From NCBI GenBank assembly GCA_945871905.1, contig CAMBXL010000007.1:1-64000 (forward strand): a stretch of 64,000 nt of DNA, read 5' to 3'. The translations under genes and the position numbers were made by a program. Position 1 is the first letter of the stretch; each line of letters opens with the position of its first letter. This DNA comes from Chitinophaga pinensis (GTDB lineage Bacteria > Bacteroidota > Bacteroidia > NS11-12g > UBA955). This document shows, piece after piece, positions 1 to 10,130 of this stretch. The notes beneath the pieces were generated by a model. It saw only the letters and a program-made list of their open reading frames with translations, did not search any database and was not told the origin of the DNA.

Positions 1-213
1 TAAGGCAAATATTCAAAATAAAAATCAGTTTCAAGGATAAGTTTTAATAATTATGTCACAATATCAATCATCTTTTCGACCGTTTTATCCAATGTTTCTA
101 AATTCATCAAGTATAAAACGCTTAATTTTTTAATGGCATTTTTTACGAAAAAAACCTTTAATTAAGTTCTTTATACTAATGTGAAATATTTTTTATAGAA
201 AGAATTTTGCAAG

Positions 214-3200
214 ATGAAAAATCTTCTCATAACTAAACTTAAATTTTTATTAATTTTATTCACTTTTATTTATTTAAATAATGTAAATGCTCAATCACAG
301 CAAGTATACTGGATTAGTGTATCAGATTTAGTTGGTGTTAGTACAGGATGTAGAACTGCTACCAATAGCGGAATAACAAGTACTGCATTTGGATTTAATT
401 GGACTGATGTTTTAGGCACAAATGCTACAATAAACAGTGTAAGCATTCAATTTATAATCGGAACAGAATGTGGTGGAACAACTCGTTCAACAACATTGAA
501 CGGAACAACTCAAGGCTCCATAACTACTACTGCACAGTGTACATGTACCCCAACAACTTTAACTACACAGAGCCCAACAATTAATGTTAGTAATTATGTT
601 AGAGGAGGTTCAAATCAATTTAGAATAACATCAGGTAATAATACAGGATTTGCAAGTAACTCTACACTTTTAAACGGTGGAACCAATTACTTTGCAAAAG
701 TAACAGTTGATTACAGCACATTCTCTGGACCAGTTCCAACTCTTACCTCTTTCTCTCCTAGCTCTGGTTCTTGTAATACTGTTGTAACTATTAATGGCAC
801 TAATTTCAATAATGGCACCCCTATTGTAAAATTCAATGACGTAACAGCAACGCATACTTACATTAGTTCTACTCAATTAACCGCAACTGTACCTTCTGGA
901 AATACCACAGGTGCAATAACAGTTCAAACAGGCGGAGGTATTGCAACATCCTCTTCAAATTTTACCCTTAATACCCCAACTATTACCTCTTTTTCCCCAA
1001 GTTCAGCGACTTGTAATACTCAGGTAACAATCAATGGAACCAATTTCAACAGTAGTTCTACTGTTGTTAAATTCAATGGAATTACGGCAAACCATACTTA
1101 TGTTAGTGCGACTCAATTAACAGCAACTGTACCTGCGGGAAATACTTCAGGTGTTATTACGGTTCTAACTTGTAGTGCTAATACTGCGAGTTCTTCTTCA
1201 AACTTTACGCTTAGTGGTTCAACACCTACTATTTCTTCAATTAGCTCTAGTTCAGGAACGAGAGGCACTATCATAACAATTACAGGTACCAATTTGACAT
1301 GCCCAACTGCTGTTTCATTTGGTGGCACAGCAGCTTACAGCTTTAACGGCACTTCTAGTACCTCCCTTACTGCAGAGGTTGGTTATGGAACATCCGGCAA
1401 CATTGTTGTAACGACTGGAAGTGGTTCAGCTACTTTTTCAAGTTTTACTTATACTGCACCTTCAGCGGCAAGTACAGCCAATATTACCGGTAACACCTCT
1501 ACAAACTCTATTACCAATAACTCTCCATCAATTGTTGACAACGGAGTAAGTGTTTCTTCAAATGGAATGATAAATGGCTTTATCGTTACCATAACAGACA
1601 GTTACCAAACGGGAGATGAACTAGCATACAATACCTCAACAGGTGGCTCATTACCTACAGGTATTTCTGTATTGAGTTTCAATACAACCACAAGAAGTTT
1701 GGTCTTTACAGGTTCAGCTATTGCTGCCGATTGGCAAAGCATATTAAGGAATGTAACATTGAAAACTACATCTGCAGTCTGTTCACCTGAATCTAGAAAA
1801 ATTTCGTTTATAGCAGGAGATGTGTATTATAATCCTTTGAACGGCCATTTTTACAAAGCTTCAACTTCAAGTACATCATGGACTTCTGCAAAAACAAATG
1901 CTGAAAACATGTCTTATTACGGCAAACAAGGATACTTAACAACAATCACTTCACAAGCTGAAAATAGTTTTATTAGTAAGTTATTAAGTATGAACTCTTG
2001 GATTGGTTGTTCTGATAATTACGCACAAATAAATACAGCATTAGGGTATACATTATTTGCTGCATCTAGCCCTACAAGTGTTACTATTAGTGGTACTACT
2101 TATGGTGGCACCAATAGTAATGGATATGGTGAAGGTCAATGGTACTGGGTAACAGGTCCAGAAAAAGGAACCCGTATGAGAACAGGAAATGCAACTAACT
2201 TGGGAGGTACAGGTAGCTTTAATACAGGTTCTGTTGTTTCAGGAGTTTATCAAAACTGGCAAGCCAACGAACCTAACGACTGGAGTGCAACTAATTTTGG
2301 TGATGAAGATTATGGGCATATCTATTCATCAGGAGGAGATTGGAATGATTTTCCTGACGGGTCCTCTATAGGAAGTGTTATTGAATTCGGCGACATGCCT
2401 GGAGATAATGTAAGCAGTAGTATTAATACAGTTTTTACAAGAACTATATATATTAATGGAGCTCCATCAGGTACCATTACTGGTGGTAATGTAAGTGTTT
2501 GCTCTGGTTCTAATTCTACAAGTTTAACTTTAACTGGATTAGCATCAGGTGGATCTGTAACAAGTTGGGAATATTCTTTAGATAACTTCCTAACGGCAGG
2601 CGTTTCAGTTACTTCAACTAGTACTTCATTAACTGTTTCAAATATTACTGAAACCAGATATTACAGAGCTGTAGTTAGTGCCTCTTCTTGCACTGGTTTA
2701 AATACCTCTTCAACTAAAATAGGTGTTGCTGCAACAACTGCAGGAAGTATCGTTTCCACCAAAAGTGCTATATGTACAGGTGGTTCAACAGAACTAACCT
2801 TATCAGGGAACATTGGTTCAGTAGTAAGATGGGAAAGAAGCACTTCAAGCACATTTGCTAGCAGTGTGACTTCAATTAGTAATACAACTATAACCTTAAC
2901 AGAAACACTAAATACTGCTGGAACATACTACTACAGAGCGGTGGTTCAACAATCTGGTTGTGGATCTGCAGTAAACACCAATGGATACCCTGTAACTGTA
3001 ACAGCTGGCACTCCTCCTGTTGGTGGAACTATCTCAAGTTCTTCTTCTTGTTCTGGCACCAATACTATTACCTTAACATTGAGTGGTCATTCAGGCAATA
3101 TTACAAAATGGCAGTTCTCTACTGATGGTGGCTATGTGTGGACCGATGTTGCAAATACTACTAACACTTTAACCGCAAATAATGTCACCAGCAACAGAAG

Positions 3201-4476
3201 GTACAGAGCAATTGTTTCTACTGCAACACAAGCTTGTGGAAACGAGTCCAGTTCGTCTGGAGAAGTAACTGTTTTTGGAACTACTGTTGTAAGATGGGAT
3301 GGAGGAACCTCTACAGATTGGGCCACTAGCTCCAACTGGTGTGGAGGAATTCCATCTGCTGGTCAGGATATTCTAATTAGTAATACTGCAAGTAGGGATT
3401 TATCTTTAGATCAAAACAGAACGGTTGGAAACATTGACTTTGGTTCATCTGATGATAAAATCATTTTAAATGGCTTCAATCTAATTTTCACTTCGGTTTC
3501 TAATCATAATAGTGCTAGGTATTTCAGAACCAATGGTTTAGGTAGATTAACAAATAATTTAAACCACAACACTCAGGTTACTTTTCCTGTAGGAAATTCA
3601 AATTACAATCCTATTACAATCAATAATAAAACAGGAAGTTCTGACAATTTTAGTGTAAGAGTTTCAGATGCTGTATTAACAGAAGGGACCTCTGGTTCAA
3701 ACCTAACATCACCTCATTTAGGCGTCACTTGGGATATCAATAAAACCAATGCAAATGCAGGTTCTGGTATTGATTTTACATTCCAATGGGAAAGCACTCA
3801 AGAAAGAAATAGCATTAATTCATATCGTTTAAATCATTATAATACTGCTCTCAATCCAGATGCTTGGGAGTTTGCTGCAGGGACTTCTGGCTCTGCGAGT
3901 GGGACTACAACCAAAACAATGACTCATACTGGCTACACGGGAACCTTCTCTCCTTTTGCTATCGGTCATGGAACTACGCCACTCCCAATTGATTTAGTCA
4001 GTTTTAATGCAAAACGTAATAACAACAGCGTGGATTTAACTTGGACCACATTTGGAGATAACAAAAATCCTTTCAATATTCTTAAATCAACTGATGGCGT
4101 TAATTGGAAATCTATTGGAACGCAAATACCAAGCGATAACAGTGCTCATTACTTATTTACTGACCAGCAACCTGCAACTTTAAACTACTACCAATTGAGT
4201 CAGATTGACAACAGCAACACTTTGCAGTACAGTGATATCAGAATAGTGAATTTCAATTCAAACAAACTTGTTATTTTCCCTAATCCTAACAATGGTGAAT
4301 TTACAATTCAATCAAATAATTTAGCACAATTTGAAATTAGCGACTATACAGGTAAAGTGATTTTAGAAGGGGACAATAACAATCCTTTGATTAAAACAAA
4401 CTTATTAAAAGGCATTTACTTTATTAAAATAAGCGATGGTGATACTATCACCTTTAATAAAATAACAGTACAATAA
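214..4476 (+). CDS. T9SS-secreted multidomain adhesin-like protein with TIG repeats and a C-type-lectin-like domain
   Basis: This 1420-residue protein starts with a signal peptide (basic MKNLLITKLK, hydrophobic core, cleavage near NVNAQ). Three IPT/TIG-like Ig repeats occupy roughly residues 173-415, each opening with 'SFSPSS' or a similar string. A C-type-lectin-like domain follows at about 535-735, with 'EPND' and 'GDWNDF' motifs of the carbohydrate/Ca site type. Next come about three Ig-like repeats (755-1020), a 'STDWATSSNWCGG' segment common in T9SS proteins, and a C-terminal type A sorting domain (FPNPNNGEF...GIYFIKI). It is most likely exported by the type IX system to the cell surface or medium. 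Binding of glycans or surfaces is inferred only from the domain types. The next two genes have nearly the same 3' end, so the three appear to be related by duplication. Confidence 0.85.
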   Translation: MKNLLITKLKFLLILFTFIYLNNVNAQSQQVYWISVSDLVGVSTGCRTATNSGITSTAFGFNWTDVLGTNATINSVSIQFIIGTECGGTTRSTTLNGTTQGSITTTAQCTCTPTTLTTQSPTINVSNYVRGGSNQFRITSGNNTGFASNSTLLNGGTNYFAKVTVDYSTFSGPVPTLTSFSPSSGSCNTVVTINGTNFNNGTPIVKFNDVTATHTYISSTQLTATVPSGNTTGAITVQTGGGIATSSSNFTLNTPTITSFSPSSATCNTQVTINGTNFNSSSTVVKFNGITANHTYVSATQLTATVPAGNTSGVITVLTCSANTASSSSNFTLSGSTPTISSISSSSGTRGTIITITGTNLTCPTAVSFGGTAAYSFNGTSSTSLTAEVGYGTSGNIVVTTGSGSATFSSFTYTAPSAASTANITGNTSTNSITNNSPSIVDNGVSVSSNGMINGFIVTITDSYQTGDELAYNTSTGGSLPTGISVLSFNTTTRSLVFTGSAIAADWQSILRNVTLKTTSAVCSPESRKISFIAGDVYYNPLNGHFYKASTSSTSWTSAKTNAENMSYYGKQGYLTTITSQAENSFISKLLSMNSWIGCSDNYAQINTALGYTLFAASSPTSVTISGTTYGGTNSNGYGEGQWYWVTGPEKGTRMRTGNATNLGGTGSFNTGSVVSGVYQNWQANEPNDWSATNFGDEDYGHIYSSGGDWNDFPDGSSIGSVIEFGDMPGDNVSSSINTVFTRTIYINGAPSGTITGGNVSVCSGSNSTSLTLTGLASGGSVTSWEYSLDNFLTAGVSVTSTSTSLTVSNITETRYYRAVVSASSCTGLNTSSTKIGVAATTAGSIVSTKSAICTGGSTELTLSGNIGSVVRWERSTSSTFASSVTSISNTTITLTETLNTAGTYYYRAVVQQSGCGSAVNTNGYPVTVTAGTPPVGGTISSSSSCSGTNTITLTLSGHSGNITKWQFSTDGGYVWTDVANTTNTLTANNVTSNRRYRAIVSTATQACGNESSSSGEVTVFGTTVVRWDGGTSTDWATSSNWCGGIPSAGQDILISNTASRDLSLDQNRTVGNIDFGSSDDKIILNGFNLIFTSVSNHNSARYFRTNGLGRLTNNLNHNTQVTFPVGNSNYNPITINNKTGSSDNFSVRVSDAVLTEGTSGSNLTSPHLGVTWDINKTNANAGSGIDFTFQWESTQERNSINSYRLNHYNTALNPDAWEFAAGTSGSASGTTTKTMTHTGYTGTFSPFAIGHGTTPLPIDLVSFNAKRNNNSVDLTWTTFGDNKNPFNILKSTDGVNWKSIGTQIPSDNSAHYLFTDQQPATLNYYQLSQIDNSNTLQYSDIRIVNFNSNKLVIFPNPNNGEFTIQSNNLAQFEISDYTGKVILEGDNNNPLIKTNLLKGIYFIKISDGDTITFNKITVQ
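3720..4476 (+). repeat. 3' cassette shared by the T9SS genes, copy 1
   Basis: The segment coding from 'VTWDINKTNANAGSG' to the stop codon is repeated with few changes at about 9319-10076. Its last ~500 bp are also repeated at about 11420-11918. The repeat continues past the stop codon into the spacer ('taagtattgaaccaac'), so it is a DNA-level duplication and not only a protein domain family. Confidence 0.8.
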
Positions 4477-4523
4477 GTATTGAACCAACCATAAGTTAAA
4501 CTTTAAAAAAAATAATGCAAAAC

Positions 4524-7500
4524 ATGAATATATCTTTTTTAAAATCAAGCCTAAAATACAACTTGATTTTATTATTAACTGTTTTGATTTATATCAATTC
4601 AAATGCCCAAAATTTAACTATTTCAAGTACTGGACAAACAGGAACTTCTGGAACTAACTGGAGTTTGGCAAGCAATGTATTAACCATTACAGGCAATGCC
4701 GATGTCAATGCTAGTGTTTTCAGTAATCATTTGGCTTCAAATAATTTAAGTTTATCTGGGGTAGTAAATATTTCTGTAAATGCAGCTATCTCATGGAGTA
4801 GTAATACAACACTAACACTCAATGCCTCTGGAAATATCTTAATATACCGAGATATTACAGCAAGCGGCAGTTCGCCGCAGTTGTATATCTATCATGGTGG
4901 TTCTAATGCTTCTACTACCCCAAGCGGAAGTGCTATTTATGCTTTGTCACAAAGAAATCGAAATAAAATAAGTTTTTCTAGTTCCAGTGCAGTATTTAGA
5001 GTTGGAAACGAAACCTATACGGTTTGTACAACCTTATCGCAGCTTTCGCAAGCCATGAGCAATGCAACGAGCAGCACAAGGGTTGCCTTAGGTGCAAGTA
5101 TAAGTTTATCACAAACCTATACCAACAGTTTATTTCCCATCAACTTTTCAGGCAAATTTGATGGATTAGGTCAAGTCATAGATGGATTAAGAATTAGAAA
5201 TTCAGGCGGAACTTCTGTTAAGGCTGATTTAGGATTATTTTCACAATTGCAGGGTGCAACTGTTAGAAATATTGGTATCACCAATATTGATATCTTAACC
5301 AACTCAACTGAAGCTAATACCACTGGAAGTGAGTTCAGGATTGGTGCGTTAGCTGGTAATTTAGGCAACTCTTCTTTATCAACAACTGGATATTCAGCTT
5401 CTGCATATACAACAACAATTGAATCGGTTTGGTCAAGTGGTAATATTGGCACTGCCAATAATTATTCAACAGATGCTCAATCAAGTGGTGATAGACAAAA
5501 ATTCTTTTTTGCGGGCGGATTGGTTGGAAGTATCAACAATGGAACGGCAAATATTTCAAGATGTTACAGTTATTGCAATGTGAGTTCTAGTGGATCATAT
5601 ACTGACAATTTAGCAATTGGTGGACTCATTGGAGACATTGGCATAAACATTAATATACCTATAACGCATACAACATCAACAAATACAAGTATTGGATTTA
5701 ATTTAAGTAAATCCTTCACAACGGGCTCTATATTGTCAGGAACATATAATTTGTATTTTGGAACTGGTGGAATAATTGGAGTTTTGTTTGTTTCAGGAGC
5801 TAGTGTATCTGATTGCTATTCATGGGGAAGTGCCATTTCGACTAGTTCTTTTGGAGGTTTAATTGGATGGGTTTTAAGTGGTTCTGGTCCAATTACGAAT
5901 TTATACACTACCCAAAATTTAGCTGGAGGTAACTTTAATAACAATACGAACATTTACACTCTTGTAACTTCAACGTCTCCAACATCAGGCACAACACTTC
6001 CAACTGGGTTTAGTAACACTGTTTGGTCAAAAGCAAGTGGTGAACTTCCTGTATTATTAGATTTAGAATCACCACCTACCATTTTATATGTAAGAGTTAC
6101 CACAGGTCAATCTAGCACGTGTGGTAATGTAAGTATAAATTACACCATAACTAATGCCTCTGGATCTGCTGTTACACTCACTTCACTTGGATTAAACACT
6201 CCAACTGGCACCCCTATATTTACAATTAACAATTTAACCCCTCCTGGAACATATACTGCCGTTTCTTATTTATCTGGGCTAACGCTTACTGGCACAAATG
6301 CAGCAAATTATACTTTAAATCCATTTCCTGAAACTAGTGTCCAACACCAAATAACAGGCTCGTGTTCTAACTATCAAATCACTTTCAATGGAAATAGCAA
6401 TACCGGAGGCACCGCACCAGCAAATATTGTTTTTACTTCATCTACAACCATTTCGGACCAAGGAACCTTAGTAAATTCCGGATCGACTTTTTTAGGATGG
6501 AATACAGCTGCAAATGGAAGTGGAACAAGTTATGCTGCAGGCGCTACCTATTCAGGAACAAGCAATTTAACACTTTATGCCCAATGGATTACAGTTTCTT
6601 CTCTAGGCTGTGTTACTATCGTTGCTAGTGGTGGTGTAGCAGAAAATTCAGGATGGGTCGCTAGTTATAATACCATTAGACCGAGCTCTTCTACTGCAGT
6701 AAATATTAATGCCTCTGATATTGTTTCAAAATTAGGCAATGGCAATGTTAAAATTATGGGAAATTGCATTACCATTGGTTCGGCAATTTCTTATACAACC
6801 AACACAAAATCGCTTGAATTAGAAGCAAATACCACCATTATACAAAACGATGCCATTACCCTTTCTGGCCCAATAACTATGATTGGAGGAGGAAATTTTA
6901 CCATTAATGGAAATATCAATACATCCACAGGAAATGCGAATGGAGACATCTTATTTAAAAGTGCCGGCGATGTATCCATCTCTTCAAATAGGACAATAAC
7001 AACAAATGGTGGAGATGTAATTATTTGGGCAAACAGCGATGGAAATGCTACAAGCGGTGCAACTGATGGTTCTATAGTTATAAACCATTCATCTAGCATT
7101 TCAACAACAGGTGGACATTTATGGATGGGAGGCGGAAGTGCTAATGCTATTTGGAATGGCTTAACCGTTGGTAATGGATATGCAGTTGCGGGTTCGTTAG
7201 TTAGTGTCGGAGCTGGTTCAAATTTCACTTCAGGTGTATGTATTATGAGGTCTACTATCAATACAAATGGAGGAGATATTTTTATCGGAGGCCAAAACAA
7301 CAAAACGGGCTTTACTGCACCACTTGTAAATTATGGAACAACAATCATAGACGCTGGTGCTGGAAAGATAAAAATAGAAGGAAGGTCTTCAGTAGCTGCT
7401 ACATCTACTTTTGCTACAGGTATGCACAGTGGATTAGGTGGCGTTTCAACCGCAAATCTTACTATAAAATCTAGTCATAATACTTCTACCAACAATGCCA

Positions 7501-10076
7501 TTGAAATCGATTTAACTAATACAACGAATGTTACTACAGTAGTTGAAGGAAATACATTAATTCAATCTACTGGCGCCGGTAAAGTATCATTTACAGCAAC
7601 TTCAACTGGAACTGGAAAAGGAATAGAGTTAGGATATACAGGAACAAATAGTCCTGGTTTTTTAGATATATTGTCTGCAACTGGGGATATAACTCTCAAT
7701 ACTGGGGCATCTGGATTAGATATTACATCTACTTCACTTTCATCTACTCTAGGATTTAAAACAGGTACAAGCGTAACAAGCTCCTCAGCAAACATTAGAA
7801 TAATCTCAAACTTAATCAATACCGTTGGGATTCTCAACAACAATACAACAGGCACACTTAGAATTGAACCAGTAGCTGGCAGTTCCTTTTCAAGTGCATT
7901 AAATACCACTCAAATCAGATATAGTTCAGGAATTACAGGTTTAATTATAGGCCATACGAGCAATACTTCAAATATAACGATTGGCTCTGCTACAAGTATC
8001 AATGGTCCAATAGAAGTTTATGGCGGCACCATCAGTCTGAGTGGCAATTTGACTACTACAAATACGATCAATGGAGATATTGTAGTGAACTGTAATTCAA
8101 TTTCAGGCAACGGGAATATAGCGATCGCGAATGGAAGAACTGCTACATTAAGTATTGAAAACTCAGCAGAATACAATGGAATTATAAGTGGAACAGGGAG
8201 TAACTTTGTGAAACAAGGTGCAGGAAACCTTACCCTTACAGGTGCTAATAGCTACACAGGAACTACAACCATTAGTACAGGAAACATTCAAATTGGAAAT
8301 GGTGGCACTACTGGTACTATTGGAACGGGAAACATTACCAACAATACTTCTTTGATTTATAACCGTTCCAACGATTATACCATTCCTGGCTTAATTAGTG
8401 GATCGGGGTCATTAACAAAACAAGGTTCTGGAACGTTGACATTAACCCAAAACAACACCTACAGCGGAAGCAATACAATAAGTGCAGGCGTTCTCGTTTT
8501 ACAAAACAATGCACCGAATCCTTCCAACAGGGTTTTTAATGGCACCGGACAATTGAGAATAGAGCCTTCAAGTAATAGCTTTACATCCTCATTTTCAAAC
8601 TCGGGATGGACATTTAACTCGACATTAACTGGCTTAACAATTGGGAAAACTGATAATACAACAAATGTAACTATAGATGCTGCAAACACTATTGCAGGCC
8701 CTGTCACTATTTATGGAGGCACTATTGCTGTAAACGAAAATATTGCAAGCTCTAACGGAAGCACTATTTCTCTCTTTGGGAATGGCCTTAACTTTGGTTC
8801 TACCAGAACAGTAACCTCTTCTGGTCAACTCATTGTTGCTCCACAAACTGCTTCTAACACTATCGGCTTAGGGGGCGCAACAGGAACACTTTCTTTGCCT
8901 GCCACTTATTTCAGCACCAACTTTGCAGATGGATTTTCTAATATACAAATCGGTAGCAATTCTCAAACGGGAGCTATCTCTTCTAATGCCTTTACGCTTA
9001 GAGATCACATGACTTTCTTAACTTCTGGTTCACTTACTTTAGGTGGTATTCCTGTATTGGGAAGTAATAACGTAACCCTTGGTTCTGCTATTACTTCTAT
9101 CACGGCAAGTGCAAGTGCTTATTTCCAAACCAATGGAACCGGTGTGGTAAATAGAACCATAGCTAACGGAGCTAACCTCCTGTTCCCTATTGGAAATGCC
9201 GTTTATAACCCTGTGAGTATTGCCAATAATACAGGTACTTCAGATGTATTTACATCCAAAGTTCGTGATGAAGTGTTAGAAGATGGAACATCTGGAATAA
9301 CAATGAGAGCTCCACATGTGGATGTTACTTGGGATATCAATAAAACCAACGCAAATGCAGGCTCAGGCATCAACTTAACGCTTCAATGGAATAGCACTCA
9401 AGAAACCAGTGGAATTAGCAGTTATAGACTAAATCACTACAACACGGTTCCAAATCCTGATGCTTGGGAGTTCGCTGCAGGTACTTCTGGTTCTGTGAGT
9501 GGAAGTACCACCAAAACAATGACACATACCGGTTACACAGGCACTTTCTCTCCTTTTGCTATTGGAAGTAATCTGACACCACTCCCTGTTGACCTTGTCA
9601 GCTTTGATGCTACACCCAATAACAACAGCGTGGATTTAACTTGGACCACTTTCGGAGATAATAAAAATCCTTTCAATATCCTTAAATCTACTGATGGTGT
9701 TAATTGGAGATCTATCGGAACGCAAATTCCAAGCGATAACAGTGTTCACTACTTATTTACTGACCACCAACCTGCCCCTGTCAACTACTACCAATTGAGT
9801 CAAATTGACAACAGCAACACTTTGCAGTACAGTGACATCAGAATAGTGAATTTCAATTCCAACAAACTTGTTGTTTTCCCTAACCCTAACAATGGTGAAT
9901 TTACTATTCAGTCTAACAATTTAGTACTGTTTCAAATTAGCGACTATACTGGCAAAGTGATTTTAGAGGGAGACAACTCAAATCTATTAATTAAAACCAA
10001 CTTATCGAAAGGAATTTACTTGATTAAAATAAGTGAAGGCGATAAAATAACTTTCAGTAAAATGATAGTACAATAA
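4524..10076 (+). CDS. Very large T9SS-secreted beta-solenoid-like protein
   Basis: About 1850 residues with a signal peptide ending near SNAQ. I prefer ATG 4524 over ORF-track 4515. The duplicated intergenic DNA before the third gene aligns here, and there the 4515 codon is ACG while the second ATG is kept. Visible parts are: a GLUG-like repeat region (about 190-470); a segment resembling MBG/YDG domains ending 'TGTNAANYTLNP'; one InlB B-type repeat (about 615-690, ending 'LTLYAQW'); and two autotransporter-associated beta-strand repeats (about 1230-1330, 'KQGAGNLTLTG' and 'KQGSGTLTLTQ'). The C-terminus is a type A T9SS sorting domain. The Ser/Thr/Asn/Gly-rich composition suggests a long extracellular fibre or adhesin. 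The function is not known. It lies 47 bp after the preceding T9SS gene. Confidence 0.83.
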   Translation: MNISFLKSSLKYNLILLLTVLIYINSNAQNLTISSTGQTGTSGTNWSLASNVLTITGNADVNASVFSNHLASNNLSLSGVVNISVNAAISWSSNTTLTLNASGNILIYRDITASGSSPQLYIYHGGSNASTTPSGSAIYALSQRNRNKISFSSSSAVFRVGNETYTVCTTLSQLSQAMSNATSSTRVALGASISLSQTYTNSLFPINFSGKFDGLGQVIDGLRIRNSGGTSVKADLGLFSQLQGATVRNIGITNIDILTNSTEANTTGSEFRIGALAGNLGNSSLSTTGYSASAYTTTIESVWSSGNIGTANNYSTDAQSSGDRQKFFFAGGLVGSINNGTANISRCYSYCNVSSSGSYTDNLAIGGLIGDIGININIPITHTTSTNTSIGFNLSKSFTTGSILSGTYNLYFGTGGIIGVLFVSGASVSDCYSWGSAISTSSFGGLIGWVLSGSGPITNLYTTQNLAGGNFNNNTNIYTLVTSTSPTSGTTLPTGFSNTVWSKASGELPVLLDLESPPTILYVRVTTGQSSTCGNVSINYTITNASGSAVTLTSLGLNTPTGTPIFTINNLTPPGTYTAVSYLSGLTLTGTNAANYTLNPFPETSVQHQITGSCSNYQITFNGNSNTGGTAPANIVFTSSTTISDQGTLVNSGSTFLGWNTAANGSGTSYAAGATYSGTSNLTLYAQWITVSSLGCVTIVASGGVAENSGWVASYNTIRPSSSTAVNINASDIVSKLGNGNVKIMGNCITIGSAISYTTNTKSLELEANTTIIQNDAITLSGPITMIGGGNFTINGNINTSTGNANGDILFKSAGDVSISSNRTITTNGGDVIIWANSDGNATSGATDGSIVINHSSSISTTGGHLWMGGGSANAIWNGLTVGNGYAVAGSLVSVGAGSNFTSGVCIMRSTINTNGGDIFIGGQNNKTGFTAPLVNYGTTIIDAGAGKIKIEGRSSVAATSTFATGMHSGLGGVSTANLTIKSSHNTSTNNAIEIDLTNTTNVTTVVEGNTLIQSTGAGKVSFTATSTGTGKGIELGYTGTNSPGFLDILSATGDITLNTGASGLDITSTSLSSTLGFKTGTSVTSSSANIRIISNLINTVGILNNNTTGTLRIEPVAGSSFSSALNTTQIRYSSGITGLIIGHTSNTSNITIGSATSINGPIEVYGGTISLSGNLTTTNTINGDIVVNCNSISGNGNIAIANGRTATLSIENSAEYNGIISGTGSNFVKQGAGNLTLTGANSYTGTTTISTGNIQIGNGGTTGTIGTGNITNNTSLIYNRSNDYTIPGLISGSGSLTKQGSGTLTLTQNNTYSGSNTISAGVLVLQNNAPNPSNRVFNGTGQLRIEPSSNSFTSSFSNSGWTFNSTLTGLTIGKTDNTTNVTIDAANTIAGPVTIYGGTIAVNENIASSNGSTISLFGNGLNFGSTRTVTSSGQLIVAPQTASNTIGLGGATGTLSLPATYFSTNFADGFSNIQIGSNSQTGAISSNAFTLRDHMTFLTSGSLTLGGIPVLGSNNVTLGSAITSITASASAYFQTNGTGVVNRTIANGANLLFPIGNAVYNPVSIANNTGTSDVFTSKVRDEVLEDGTSGITMRAPHVDVTWDINKTNANAGSGINLTLQWNSTQETSGISSYRLNHYNTVPNPDAWEFAAGTSGSVSGSTTKTMTHTGYTGTFSPFAIGSNLTPLPVDLVSFDATPNNNSVDLTWTTFGDNKNPFNILKSTDGVNWRSIGTQIPSDNSVHYLFTDHQPAPVNYYQLSQIDNSNTLQYSDIRIVNFNSNKLVVFPNPNNGEFTIQSNNLVLFQISDYTGKVILEGDNSNLLIKTNLSKGIYLIKISEGDKITFSKMIVQ

Positions 10077-10130
10077 GTATTGAACCAACTATAAGATAAA
10101 CTTTAAAAAAAATTTAAAAAATAACGCAAA
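9319..10130 (+). repeat. 3' cassette shared by the T9SS genes, copy 2 with spacer
   Basis: Second copy of the shared C-terminal coding cassette and downstream spacer. The spacer after the stop codon ('taagtattgaaccaacta...aaactttaaaaaaaat') matches the spacer at 4474-4514 apart from a few substitutions and a short insertion. The next gene starts right after it. Confidence 0.75.

Noticed and set aside
1-213. Promoter for the first T9SS gene
   Set aside because: AT-rich sequence, but no TAnnTTTG with a -33 TTTG could be placed; the nearest 'agaattttgc' lacks the TA.
6791-7303. 170-codon minus-strand ORF inside the second T9SS gene
   Set aside because: Shadow of the large plus-strand gene; Pro/Val-rich composition comes from reading its Thr/Gly/Asn codons backwards.
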